From contig LSRX01000675.1 in assembly GCA_001939145.1 (NCBI GenBank), positions 36,304 to 100,303 on the forward strand: a DNA stretch of 64,000 nucleotides. Reading direction: 5' to 3'. Below the pieces are notes generated by a model. It had not been told where the DNA came from and did not search any database. It worked only from the letters and a program-made list of their open reading frames with translations. The position numbers and the translations under genes were made by a program. The stretch is from Symbiodinium microadriaticum (lineage: Eukaryota; Sar; Dinophyceae; Suessiales; Symbiodiniaceae). Within the stretch, counting starts at the first letter, position 1, and every line of letters begins with the position of its first letter. Below are positions 1-10,448 of this stretch, one piece after another.

Positions 1-159
1 GAAAGAAGCCAAGGATCTTGATTTGCACAGCGAAGATATCACATGATGTCCAGCATATACAGCTTGCACTACAATTGCGTCACAAGTTCGGAGCAGGTAC
101 GTGACAGAAGCGTCCTTCTGCCATATCACGGATAGCTGATGAGCGTCTTTGTTAGTGCC
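1..159. repeat. Direct duplicate of 1002-1160
   Basis: These ~159 bases recur at 1002-1160 with only a base or so different by eye. The two copies are direct repeats separated by ~840 bp. The left copy is cut by the window edge, so the true repeat may be longer. Seen directly; whether these are long terminal repeats or a local duplication cannot be told here. Confidence 0.85.
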
Positions 160-247
160 GGACTCATCAGTATCCCCGGCACCCCCTGCTGTGTACCGCA
201 AGTGAACACTCCCGTTGGGTTCCCCACACACACCTCGTTGAGGGAAC

Positions 248-470
248 GCTGAGCCCGATCACCTGCTGGAACTCCGCAGTGCTGAGCCCGATCACTTGCT
301 GGAAATCCGAAGTGCTGAGCCCGATTACCAGCTGGAACTCCGAAGTGCTGAGCCCGATCGCTTGCGGGAACTCTGGAACTAAAGCGCTGGGCCCGATCAC
401 CTGAAGGAACTCCAAAGTGCAAGCCCGATCACCTGCTGGAACTCCGAAGTGCTGAGCCTATCCTCCGGCT
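248..470. repeat. 33-bp minisatellite, about 6.5 units
   Basis: Units of 33 bp begin with GCTGAGCCCGATCAC and run at 248, 281, 314 and 347, followed by slightly irregular units (one carries a 6-bp insertion, one lacks a base). Because 33 is a multiple of 3, the minus strand reads as an 11-residue peptide repeat around DRAQHFGVPAG. I take this as a by-product of the period and see no sign of a real protein. The stretch 471-1001 shows no gene. Confidence 0.85.
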
Positions 471-1001
471 CTTGTACATTCTTGATTTGAATGTTGATCT
501 CCATGGCGTCGAGGTGAGGAATTAATATTATTAAGCCACAGAAAAGACAAGACAAAGTAAAACTTATGCGAGTACCGACGGCCCTAACCTTAACAGTCCA
601 CTCAACCAATACATCAGACATGACGTCAAGCATGACATTCAGGCATGACTTCAGGCAACACGTCATGATATCATTGCGATCAGCGTCTCCGCAGGCGTCA
701 ACTTTCATCTGAGACTTTCCGCTCTGTTGTGTTTTGGGCCTCTTGGAGCCTAGCCAGGAATCTCTTCGTCCCACAAGGGGCACTGTTTCAAGAAATACTG
801 CCTCGAGAGCAGCGGTAATGGCGCCGTGACGGAAAGCCATGCCCGATCACACTCGAAACCCAGGCAAACCCTGGTGGTGGTTTCTCATGAGTGATATCAA
901 CTCCAATCAGAGTCAAGCAAGGACTCAGAGGAGGCATCAAAAAAGAAAATGTTGTGGGAGGTCCTCAATAGGCTCGGGTTACCTTGCTGCCGATTTACTA
1001 A

Positions 1002-1160
1002 GAAAGAAGCCAAGGATCTTGATTTGCACAGCGAAGATATCACATGATGTCCAGCATATACAGCTTGCACTACAATTGCGTCACAAGTTCGGAGCAGGTA
1101 CGTGACAGAAGCGTCCTTCTGCCATATCACGGATAGCTGATGAGCGTCCTTGTTAGTGCC
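1002..1160. repeat. Second copy of the 159-bp direct repeat
   Basis: Matches 1-159 at an offset of 1001 and diverges after the shared GTTAGTGCC at its right end. Confidence 0.85.
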
Positions 1161-1169
1161 ACATGATTC

Positions 1170-2011
1170 AATCTTTGCCGATTCTGCTCGGGGACCCCAC
1201 GAGGCTCTCGGTTGAGGCGAGCGGGCCCGGGGGCGAAGGAATCTTTTCGGCATTTTGCCCGATCTGGGTCTGATTCCTCTGTGCTCTCAGGTGAACCTAG
1301 GAAGCAGACAACATGCAGCGGAAACTGCCGACGTGGGGGATCGTGGGGGCCATCAAACGCCGTTTTTTTTTGGTTGGGGAACTGTGTTCGGTAAACTCGG
1401 AACCGGTCTGCATTCCTGCATTCAAGGGGCTATCAAATGCCGATTCGGCTCGCGGACCCTCCCGAAACTGGTGCGAGCGGGGTCGGGGGTCTGTGTTCCT
1501 TCATGTGGTCTGCGAAGGTCTTCGAGGGCTATCAAATGCCCATTCGGCTCGCGGTTCCTCCCGTCGCTCAGGGCTGGTGGGGCGGGTGGGCCCGGGGGTC
1601 ACGGAACCTTTTGGGCGTTTTCTCAGTCCTGGTGTTCCTCCGTGTCTTCGGGGCTAGCAAATGCTGCAGTCTGCCTCTCAAGGAAAGAGTGGATGTCATC
1701 GGGCACGAGATCATCTTTCTCTGCACTCGAGAGGCCGGCAAAACATGCCTCCTTGCCCACCTCGCGCTGTGTCTGCACGTACTGGATGAAAGCGGCTGCT
1801 TCGGTGAGGCTAGCTAGTGCGTACGGATACACGACTCCCGGCGCGAAGGAAAGCGCAATCTCACACTGCTCTTGCGACAGACTGACTCCAGTTCATCTTC
1901 GGAAGCCCGCGAGGTTTTCCCGACCACACGGAGGAACACAGCCCCAGGACTGAGGTTCCTTGACCCCCAGGCCCGTTCGCCCGGAGAGCTTGAAAGTTTT
2001 CGGCTCCGCAT
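1170..2011. repeat. Cluster of a diverged ~100-bp repeat family
   Basis: A recurring block combines GGGCTATCAAATGCC, ATTCGGCTCGCGG, a run such as GGGCCCGGGGGTCACGG and GTTCCTCCGTGT. Recognisable starts lie near 1345, 1427, 1526 and 1650, with a weaker relative at 1180-1300. A copy in the opposite orientation lies at about 1893-2011. The copies are clearly diverged, so the family is old. No gene is supported here; the open frames in the block have no recognisable product. Confidence 0.6.
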
Positions 2012-2385
2012 GGTTTTGTCTGGCTTTCAGCATGCTCAGTCGCAGCCAGTGCAAGTGCATCATCTTCATGAGACAGCTCAAGATTTGGTTCGTTGCTTGC
2101 TGGAGCACGTGCCTGCATGCTCGATTGCTTTGTGCGCTTGTAAGGGGGAGCCGGAGGTATCCTCCTTGGTGAAGCAGGAGTCTGAGCCTGCCTGGCGGCC
2201 GAGCAAGCGAAAGGCCGTTGATGCTGGCATGAATCCTGACATCGAGGCCAGCCTCTTGCAGCCCTACCCAGAGCAGGCCCCGGTCCCGGGCAGCAAACTG
2301 CACGTGGGCACACTGCTCCACGGCTTGGTGGAGTTACTCCGCGATGCCTTCGGATGCAACTGGCCTCAACACTGCATAGCCATGA

Positions 2386-3444
2386 TCGCCAGTACGGTTG
2401 CAGCTTCGATTCCAGCAAGAGGCACGACGTCTGTTGGTGATCTTGGCTACCGACTCCCACTGGGCGATGGTGGCTGGACGTCGCGGTGAGAAGCGAATGT
2501 TGCTTTTCGACAGCCGACCATCCCAGCTGATGGACGACACAGCCTTGGCCACAGTGTCACACATGCAGACTTAAGGCTTCTGCGACAATGCATCACTGAT
2601 GAGGGTGCAAGTGCCCCACCAGACCGACGACTGGTCCTGCGGGCATCTGCTCTTGGCTGCAGCTCGATGTGTGATTGGTTCAGTGCAGCGTCCTGATTGC
2701 GAATTTCCACCGGCGTTGTCGAAGAAGGGCTTCAGCGATGATGCAGTGACGGATACCGTGGCTTACCTGCAAAAGAAATGGCAAGGTGGGTCCCAGGATG
2801 CAGTGAAGCATGAGCAGGCAGCATCATTGTCCGTGTCTGCTGTCTTGCAACTCCTCAGCGATGACGATGATGACGAGGACGACGGGGCCGATCAGGCAGA
2901 CAAAAGGGTCAAGAAGGAGGAAAACGCTGCACCGGCTACTCCTCGGAAGAAGCCTACACCTACCACACCCAAGCAGAAGGCTCGAAAGGGTCGCTTCTGT
3001 TCACCGCCTCTGCAGAAGCAGGTGAAGCCCAAAGCCCCGAAGCAGCGAGAGGACCAGGAGCGAAAGGAGGGGGCCCGCTTGGCTAAAGCAGCCGGGGTGT
3101 CTTACAACTCTAGCTTCCAGCTCAAACACCAGGCCAACTTGGACGCGAACCCAAGCGGCCACTGGCTACAGTGCCGGCAGCTTCGAGAGATCGTTCTAGC
3201 TGCAGGGCAGAAGCAGGATACGGACAGCGTCCTCGCCGATGGAGATGCTTCTCAGGGATCTGGCGGTGCACTGGTCCGCGTTGATGCAGATGATGCAGTG
3301 CTTCGTTACAAAAGGGGGCGGCCTCCTAAGAACGCCGAGGTCCTCTCGCTGCAGGCCTGGGTCAACAGACAGCGCAAGGGCGTCTACAAGCTCATCGTCG
3401 GGACCACCTGGAGGTGTGTTCGGTGTGCAAAGGAGACTAATTGA
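2386..3444 (+). pseudogene. Ulp1/SENP-type (C48) cysteine protease domain with AT-hook, interrupted by a stop
   Basis: Frame 1 carries the whole catalytic set of the Ulp1 family: SHW (His codon 2458), LLFDS (Asp codon 2509), then HQTDDWSCG (Gln codon 2620, Cys codon 2638). His to Asp is 17 residues and Gln to Cys is 6, the same spacings as in yeast Ulp1. These proteases cleave SUMO-like modifiers from proteins. One in-frame TAA at 2572-2574 lies between Asp and Gln, and the frame is closed upstream by TGA at 2383. Downstream come an acidic run (DDDDDEDD, about 2860-2890), Pro/Lys-rich sequence and the AT-hook KRGRPPK. The frame ends just after CVRC at 3444. It could also be a host gene with an unrecognised intron over the stop. 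Confidence 0.55.
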
Positions 3445-5196
3445 CTAATTGCCGCAGAGTTGCAATGAGTGGCCGCACTTACCTCTTGGATCATGAAAAG
3501 TCGAAGCTCCATCAAAGCCTGCGCGGGGATTATGTTCAGGCACCTGCCCAGGAGCAGTGCACTGGAGTGTGCATCGGTAGTGGGCAGGTTCCAGAACTGG
3601 ACACGTTCTCGGGCTCCTTCCGGAGATGGGAAGCCTCCGGCCAGCTGAGTTTCAGCACCAACTGCACATCGGATCCGCTCCAGCTGACTAGCATCGCTTG
3701 GCGCTCCGAGGACCTTCTTCTCAGGCACACGGAGTGCCTGGCACAGAAGATTCGTGGCTCCCCCGCATGCCTGAGATGCGTGACATTGGCACAAAGCCGA
3801 GCATTGCATGTTGCCGTAACGAAGTGGAGCTTCCGCTTCGACTTGGCCACTTACGGCCGTGCCCTTGCCATTTCGCCGGAAGCAGCACGTACGGAAGCTC
3901 GGGAGGTTCTCTTGACAGCAGACTACCGGGGGATCCCTGAGATCAAGCGGGACATGGACGGCCATCCAGGATGAGGACAAACTTTTCCGGGTCATCAAAT
4001 GCAGGTTTCAGGCCGTTCCGGCTGCTAGGCAGCCGGAACGTGTTCGGGCTTGGCTGGAGACCATTATTTTGCCTCACGGGCCGGACTCGGAGAGGTCCGT
4101 TTACGAGAGCCTATGCGTTCAGTTCCAGAGCTGCCTGGCATCAGGCAAGTTCTCACGAGAGGACCTCGACATAGCCTCCAAAATCGCCGTCGGAGGTCTC
4201 AAAGCAAGCAAGATGATTCATGCCCTCCTGGCGAGCTTTCTGGAATCCCAGGCCAAACGAGCGCGGGGAGCTGAGTGCCGTCCCGGCACTGGGAAGTTCA
4301 TGAACGAGGAGTTGCTTCGTGAGATATGCTTCCAGCTCGGCTCCCGGTCTGCTGCAAAGACCATCTTGAAGGTGTTCGGTGTGGCAACACCGGACTCTCC
4401 TGCGATCGACTTCCGACTACTCCTGGTCCCGTGGCCATTCCTTGCAGAGGTCGGCTTGCAGCACCTGGCAGCGGAGAAGACTCGCTCGTTCTTCATCAGC
4501 GTTGACGAGACCTGCTTTCATGCCACATGGTCCCTTGTGGCCGGGCTTAGTTCCAGGACAGCAGGAGGTTGTGATCGGTGGATACCACAATGACGACGAG
4601 AGCTTCGCATGGCTCCCGGATGCAGGCTCTTTGCCACGCAGCACGTTGGCTCGAATGAGCCTTCACTATGTCTTGTCCCGATCGGACACTTTCCAGCAGA
4701 CGTTCGACATGAACCGCATCCCCATGCAGCCTCAGGCCCGGACAAGCCCAAAAAACAGCTGGAAATCCTCGGCATGCTGTTCTCCGCCCTCACAGATGCG
4801 AATGATGGACGGCCGCCTCTAGGTGCATCCTACGATGGCGGAGGTTGCAACCTCCTTACTTCCCAGACTTTCCTGGCGATGCGGCCAGCCAGCGAGCTGG
4901 CCGAGGTCGCCTTCTCCTCCGATTGCAAAGTCCTTCGCGAGGCCGGCGTTCGATTTTTTCCGTACGGAATTCTCACGTTTGCAAGTTTGCAGGCCATCCG
5001 CTCCACGGACAGCAGGATCCTCTCCACGATCAAACGCTTCACCCTGCGTCATGCAACAGGAACCCGAAGCATCTCCTGGGGAAGCACCGCAACAGATCTC
5101 GTTGCCATGCTGGAGTGTCACATGCCAGTTCGCGCATTCCTTTATGCCGATGTTCAGTCTGATCGCGAGGCTCTCCAACGGTTGAACCCTCGATGA
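3441..5196 (+). pseudogene. Zinc-finger and DDE-transposase-like segment, frameshifted
   Basis: CVRC at the end of the previous frame is followed in frame 3 by LLDHEKSKLH, together giving a C-x2-C ... H-x5-H arrangement typical of transposase zinc fingers. A second cysteine cluster, HTECLAQ...CLRC, follows near 3735-3780. From ~3961 the frame becomes 1 (helical, LLASFLESQAKR region), reaches FFISVDETCF near 4500, moves to frame 2 (VVIGGYHNDDESFAWLP), and returns to frame 1 before LGASYDGGGCNLL near 4835. It ends at 5194 with TGA, and an open stretch follows. The VDET and YDGG motifs could be two of the catalytic acids of a DDE/RNase-H fold. I cannot name the superfamily. Confidence 0.4.
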
Positions 5197-5302
5197 TTAA
5201 GTGGACAATGGAACCAAGCAGGCACTCACCTGATGCGCTTCATGGGCAGCCTCCTCACTCTCGTGACCTTGGGGGGGCGACAGACTGTCGCCTGAATCCC
5301 GC

Positions 5303-6303
5303 ATGTATCATGGGCTGCTGGGGTACTACTTGCTGCTGCTCAACCTGCGCAGTGCCAAACTACTGCATGGAAAGGCATGGCAGACCATTCTCTTCCCCTC
5401 GCCACGGTGAGGCTTGCGCTCCAAATGCTCGCACACGTAGTTCTGCTGGCCAGGCACGGGGCACCCGGAGCTTCCATCAGACCTTCCCGCTTCGCCGAGA
5501 GAGCAGCCGAGCTTCACTTTACATCGATCAAGAAGAATTACCGGGGTTCACCGAATCTCCGAAACATCCTCGTCGGGAGCCACTGGCACCACTTGCAACA
5601 AGTGAGGAAATCGCGGCATGGCGACATCAAGGACCTGCCGGACCTCCAGTCCGTCGCTGCTGATCGGGCTCGCCATCTGGCAGGCGAGGCTTATCAGCAT
5701 GCAGCCCGCTTCCAAGCTTGGGTCTCTGTCAACAGAACACCGAACCAGGTGGCCAAGGAATTCGAGCAGTACCGGGAGCACGAGGGACATGCCGTCCTCG
5801 GCAGCACTGGCGATGCTGATGATCCAGGCCGCGATCTTGATCCCGAAGCCCTCATGTCAAATGCCGACGTCGTCGAGGACGAGGGTGAGGCAGATGGCGA
5901 TGCTGAGAACATGCAGGTCTTGCAGAGCATAGAGGATCATGTCGTGGTGAAGTCCGAGGTGATGCGCCTCCGCAGGAAGTGGGCGAGGAAGAGGGCGAGA
6001 AGGAGGAGGAGAAGGAGGTTGTCGCCCAGATGTCCCTGGAAGTGGTTCAGGACACGTCGGATGTCCTCGGTCTGGACTCTGGACTCTGACTGCGCCAGCT
6101 TTCGGACAATCATACAGGCCCTGTCCGACGTGGAAGACTTCGACATGGGCAACGTGCAGTCTACCACCTACAGTCGTTGCCTCAAGCGCCTTGCTGCGAT
6201 GCAGCCCCTTGTCCGAAAGTTCGTGGCCCACTTCCGTTTGGAGGAAGGTATGTTATCCCGAACCCAGATCCAGGGCTCCGAGAATCAGAAGCTCAACAAC
6301 TAG
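5303..6303 (+). pseudogene. C-terminal transposase-like segment with acidic/basic tail
   Basis: Frame 2 at 5303 (LLGYYLLLLNLRSAKLL) shifts near 5395 into the 5377-6303 frame. Residues RFAERAAELHFTSIKKNYRG (about 5490-5550) resemble the C-terminal E-x2-F helix region of P/KDZ-like transposases, in which a Glu completes the active site. Further on come an acidic patch (VVEDEGEADGDAE) and a basic run (KWARKRARRRRRRR) that could be a nuclear localisation signal. The frame ends at 6303. Family placement is inference from short motifs. Confidence 0.35.
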
Positions 6304-6496
6304 CAAGTTTTGGAGCATCAGCTGGCTTTGGCGAGGCAAGCAGGCGCCGGTGATGGTGGGAGCAGACAGTCCAGATGGCACAGTTGGATGTCAGTGCAGA
6401 GCCGAGTGGTCGAGTTCGCCGCCACCGTAGCCACCGGCGACAGCCTCTCCCAGCTCAAGCATTTCCGGCCGGGCTGCGAGAGCGAGACTCCGCAGG

Positions 6497-7383
6497 TTGT
6501 GCTGTGCCTCCACTGACGATTCCCTTCAGCTCGCCGTGGTTCAAAGTGTGTTCCGGGGTGCGAAGCTGAAAGATTCCAGGAATCCAGATGGAGACAAGAT
6601 CACTCGGAAGATGCGAGTGACCAAACCCGCTGCATCGCCGCTGCCTGCAACCTCGACGGCCAGAGTGAGGCTTGCACATCTGACCTGGATAGAGGACAGC
6701 CGGTACTTTGCTTGTGCCCTGAGCCCGGTCGTGCTGTGCGACCCGTGTGGCTGCGTGGTCGCCGAGGTCCCCGTGAAACAGGTGTCCATCGGCTCCTCCA
6801 AGCTCCTGCTGTGGTTCAGCCCGGAGGTGACCGGAGGTGCTCCAGAAGCTGGAAGAAGTCCGGCAAAACAAAGGTCTCCTCGAAGAGAAGACGCCACAGG
6901 AGGTGAAGCCGGAGCCACAGCCTTTAAACGTCTTCACGGCTTCAAGTTTCAACCGGACGTACGATCGCTGGCACGAAGAACATTCAGTTGTTTCTTCGCG
7001 ATCTCCCCAGATTGTGGTCGGATGCAGGCATGACTTTTCTTGATGGCGACTCGAAAATCAAAGTACCCAAGACATCCAAGCTGATCTTATGGGAAGAAAT
7101 CAACCAGCGAGCACCTGACGACCACAGCAACAAGCAGTTCGGATCGGCAGTGCTCACCCGCTGCCGAAGCATGCTTCCTGGGCAAAAGGATGCCTTGCAG
7201 AGCATCCTGAATCTAGTTAATCTAGTTGGCCAGATCGATGCTCAGAGCCTCCCTGCGTCCAAGCCTCAGCCCAAAAAAAATAGCCGAGGCCCTATCCGGG
7301 TCTCCGAATTTCCTTGTCAGGTTGATCTACGGCCACTAGAAGTTTCACTTCGTCTCACGAGGAGCCCGGATGAAGCATCATGA
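6497..7383 (+). pseudogene. Trailing open frames of the same region, function unknown
   Basis: Two overlapping frames (6497-7033 and 6988-7383) keep coding-like composition. The first has a CDPCGC motif (about 6739-6756) that might bind metal. The second ends in SPDEAS followed by TGA. A frame change near 6990-7030 joins them. I recognise no domain. They are listed because they sit directly behind the transposase-like segment on the same strand. Confidence 0.25.
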
Positions 7384-7517
7384 CCCCTTTGACCGTGTGC
7401 ACGCCTATTTTCTGCCAGGAGGGGCGACGGGCTGAGCTGTGGGGAACAACAAGCTGACAGCCCGCCGAAAGTGTGAAAACAATGTCAACTCCGTATGCCG
7501 TATCACAGAGATTACAG

Positions 7518-7520
<3 letters not shown>

Positions 7521-7555
<35 letters not shown>

Positions 7556-7810
7556 TGAGTGAGTGCACAGTAGCACAACGACCCCCGGTACGTGAACTGG
7601 TACGTACAGCATCCTCCCCGAAAGCCCCAGAAACAAGGGGGGCCCTATGGGCCGGGGAGCTTCGCACGCTCCCTTAACCTGAAGGAAGAAGAGAGAGAGA
7701 GAGAGAGAGAGACATACCTTTCCAGACACCCCCGAAAGCCCCATAACAAATGGGGGGCCTATTGGCCGGGGGGCTTTACTCGCCCCTTATACCCTGGGAA
7801 AGAAAAGAGA

Positions 7811-7851
<41 letters not shown>

Positions 7852-8106
7852 TGAGTGAGTGCACAGTAGCACAACGACCCCCGGTACGTGAACTGGTACG
7901 TACAGCATCCTCCCCGAAAGCCCCAGAAACAAGGGGGGCCCTATGGGCCGGGGAGCTTCGCACGCTCCCTTAACCTGAAGGAAGAAGAGAGAGAGAGAGA
8001 GAGAGAGACATACCTTTCCAGACACCCCCGAAAGCCCCATAACAAATGGGGGGCCTATTGGCCGGGGGGCTTTACTCGCCCCTTATACCCTGGGAAAGAA
8101 AAGAGA

Positions 8107-8147
<41 letters not shown>

Positions 8148-8402
8148 TGAGTGAGTGCACAGTAGCACAACGACCCCCGGTACGTGAACTGGTACGTACA
8201 GCATCCTCCCCGAAAGCCCCAGAAACAAGGGGGGCCCTATGGGCCGGGGAGCTTCGCACGCTCCCTTAACCTGAAGGAAGAAGAGAGAGAGAGAGAGAGA
8301 GAGACATACCTTTCCAGACACCCCCGAAAGCCCCATAACAAATGGGGGGCCTATTGGCCGGGGGGCTTTACTCGCCCCTTATACCCTGGGAAAGAAAAGA
8401 GA

Positions 8403-8443
<41 letters not shown>

Positions 8444-8698
8444 TGAGTGAGTGCACAGTAGCACAACGACCCCCGGTACGTGAACTGGTACGTACAGCAT
8501 CCTCCCCGAAAGCCCCAGAAACAAGGGGGGCCCTATGGGCCGGGGAGCTTCGCACGCTCCCTTAACCTGAAGGAAGAAGAGAGAGAGAGAGAGAGAGAGA
8601 CATACCTTTCCAGACACCCCCGAAAGCCCCATAACAAATGGGGGGCCTATTGGCCGGGGGGCTTTACTCGCCCCTTATACCCTGGGAAAGAAAAGAGA

Positions 8699-8739
<41 letters not shown>

Positions 8740-8994
8740 TGAGTGAGTGCACAGTAGCACAACGACCCCCGGTACGTGAACTGGTACGTACAGCATCCTC
8801 CCCGAAAGCCCCAGAAACAAGGGGGGCCCTATGGGCCGGGGAGCTTCGCACGCTCCCTTAACCTGAAGGAAGAAGAGAGAGAGAGAGAGAGAGAGACATA
8901 CCTTTCCAGACACCCCCGAAAGCCCCATAACAAATGGGGGGCCTATTGGCCGGGGGGCTTTACTCGCCCCTTATACCCTGGGAAAGAAAAGAGA

Positions 8995-9035
<41 letters not shown>

Positions 9036-9269
9036 TGAGTGAGTGCACAGTAGCACAACGACCCCCGGTACGTGAACTGGTACGTACAGCATCCTCCCCG
9101 AAAGCCCCAGAAACAAGGGGGGCCCTATGGGCCGGGGAGCTTCGCACGCTCCCTTAACCTGAAGGAAGAAGAGAGAGAGAGAGAGAGAGAGACATACCTT
9201 TCCAGACACCCCCGAAAGCCCCATAACAAATGGGGGGCCTATTGGCCGGGGGGCTTTACTCGCCCCTTN
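7521..9269. repeat. 296-bp GA-rich tandem array, about 5.9 copies
   Basis: The period is exactly 296 bp; the same GTACGTGAACTGGTACGT block recurs six times, starting near 7588. Each unit holds two GA dinucleotide tracts and two related sub-blocks: CCCGAAAGCCCCAGAAACAA and CCCGAAAGCCCCATAACAAA, each followed by a GGGGGGCC..GGCCGGGG G/C block. It is therefore a higher-order repeat built from an older half-unit duplication. Copies look identical by eye, which suggests recent expansion. The array stops at an N (9270), so its true length is probably not captured. The repeated 80-93-residue frames in it are repeat artefacts. Confidence 0.95.
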
Positions 9270-9270
9270 A
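9270..9270. other. Assembly gap (single N)
   Basis: A lone N interrupts the 296-bp unit, and an AAGCTT follows immediately. Sequence to the right is unrelated to the array, so unknown DNA may be missing here. Confidence 0.95.
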
Positions 9271-9279
9271 AGCTTAAAA

Positions 9280-9700
9280 AGACTGAGCCCAGACTTAAAC
9301 CCAAAAATAAGTAGGCCCAATCCCTGAAACCCTAAAAGGAATATACCCAGGCCGAACCCCTAATGAAAGAAGTCCAATCCGTCAAAGAAGTAAACGGACC
9401 CCGAAATCCTAAAAGGAGTAAACCGAGGCCGAAGCCGCAAAAAGAGCAAACCCAGACCGAAACCTTAATGAAGGAGTGCCCAAGCCGAAACCCTAAAACC
9501 TAAACGGAGTAAACCGATCCCGAAACCCGAAAAGAAATGAAAGGCAAGCTTGAATGAGAGCCGAAACTTGAAAAAGACCAAACGCAGGCCGAAACCCTAA
9601 AAGGAGTAAACCCAACAATAAAAGGAGCACACCTTGGCCGAAGCCCCAAAAGAGTAAACCCAGACCGAAACCATATTGAAAAAAAGGCCCAAACCTGGAA
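9280..9700. repeat. Degenerate CCGAAACCCTAAAAGGAGTA-type repeat
   Basis: Blocks such as GGCCGAAACCCTAAAAGGAG and AGTAAACCCAGACCGAAACC recur at irregular spacing of about 30-60 bp. CCCTAAA elements recall the plant-type telomere repeat but are embedded in other sequence. There is no gene. Confidence 0.7.
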
Positions 9701-9770
9701 GCCTTTGTGCCAACCATGGACGGCCAGCAAAAAAAGGGTTTTCGCTCGAGACTGTTGTCTCGCAAGGAGT

Positions 9771-9855
9771 AAAAAGACACAAGTGACACAGGAAAAAACG
9801 ACACAAGTGACCCAAGGAAAAAAGACACAAGTGACCCAAAAAAAGACACAAGTGA
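9771..9855. repeat. About 21-24-bp minisatellite, four units
   Basis: Four copies of AAAAAGACACAAGTGACCCA differ only in the length of the A run and a base or two. The remaining sequence to 10448 shows no gene. Confidence 0.8.
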
Positions 9856-10448
9856 TGGGGCATTCCACGCCAACGAACTTCTTGTTGTTCCAGTTAGAAA
9901 AGTGTGTGCCTGTCTGTTTTCGAATCAGATTAACATAAAAACGTCAACTTTGCATGTCTGCCGATGACTTAAGAACTTTCTATCCTGTGCTAGATTGCCC
10001 AACCCGGGCTGTATCTGAGTTGTTTTGTCAGACTGCTTTGCGCAGCAAATCGACACATTTACCAATCGTTGCAGCCACGTTGGAAGCACCGCCATGTTTG
10101 TGCAGCAATCTGTGTACTTAATGTCTCATATCAATTCTTCGTTAATCTCGGTCTCTGTTCTTGAATGCTCAACTTCGTTTCTATCACGAAGGATTGTATA
10201 TGAGAGCGAATTTGCCACTGTGGGCGGCTTAAAATCTTAGGGCTGGAGCCATCCCCCTATGATTTGAGAACGGCAGACTTTTGCAGTGGTACTGTTCATG
10301 CTGCTCGGTATCAAAACGGTAAGCTTTTGAATCCATCTGAGATCAGTTGATGACCAAGGCCTTCTTCTATTTCAACGCTTTTCCGCTCCATTTCGAATGG
10401 CATGGATTGGGGTACTGCGGCAGATAGCCTCACAGCGATTGACCCCAT

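Larger units (their letters stand above)
2386..7383 (+). mobile_element. Decayed DNA-transposon-like coding region (Ulp1 / AT-hook / zinc finger / DDE-like)
   Basis: Coding-like sequence continues along the + strand for ~5 kb but hops between frames and meets isolated stops, so no intact protein remains. In order it shows a Ulp1-type protease core (2458-2640), an AT-hook (KRGRPPK, about 3313-3333), a C2..H-H zinc-finger-like segment across a frame change near 3440, an acidic VDET motif (about 4500), YDGGGCN (about 4834) and an ELHFTSIKKNYRGSPN segment (about 5510-5560). DDE transposases carry spaced acidic residues, and several transposon superfamilies carry Ulp1 proteases; both are family knowledge. 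That this is a single element is inference. An open frame at 1872-2489 may be its upstream part. No terminal inverted repeats were found. Short-exon introns could explain some frame changes. Confidence 0.45.

Noticed and set aside
1-1160. LTR retrotransposon bounded by the 159-bp direct repeats
   Set aside because: The ~840 bp between them holds no gag or pol motif, only a minisatellite and unassigned sequence, and the left repeat is cut by the window edge.
7495-9320. Repeated 80-125-codon frames with ERERER or LSLSLS runs
   Set aside because: They repeat with the 296-bp unit on both strands and come from GA/CT tracts, so they are not genes.
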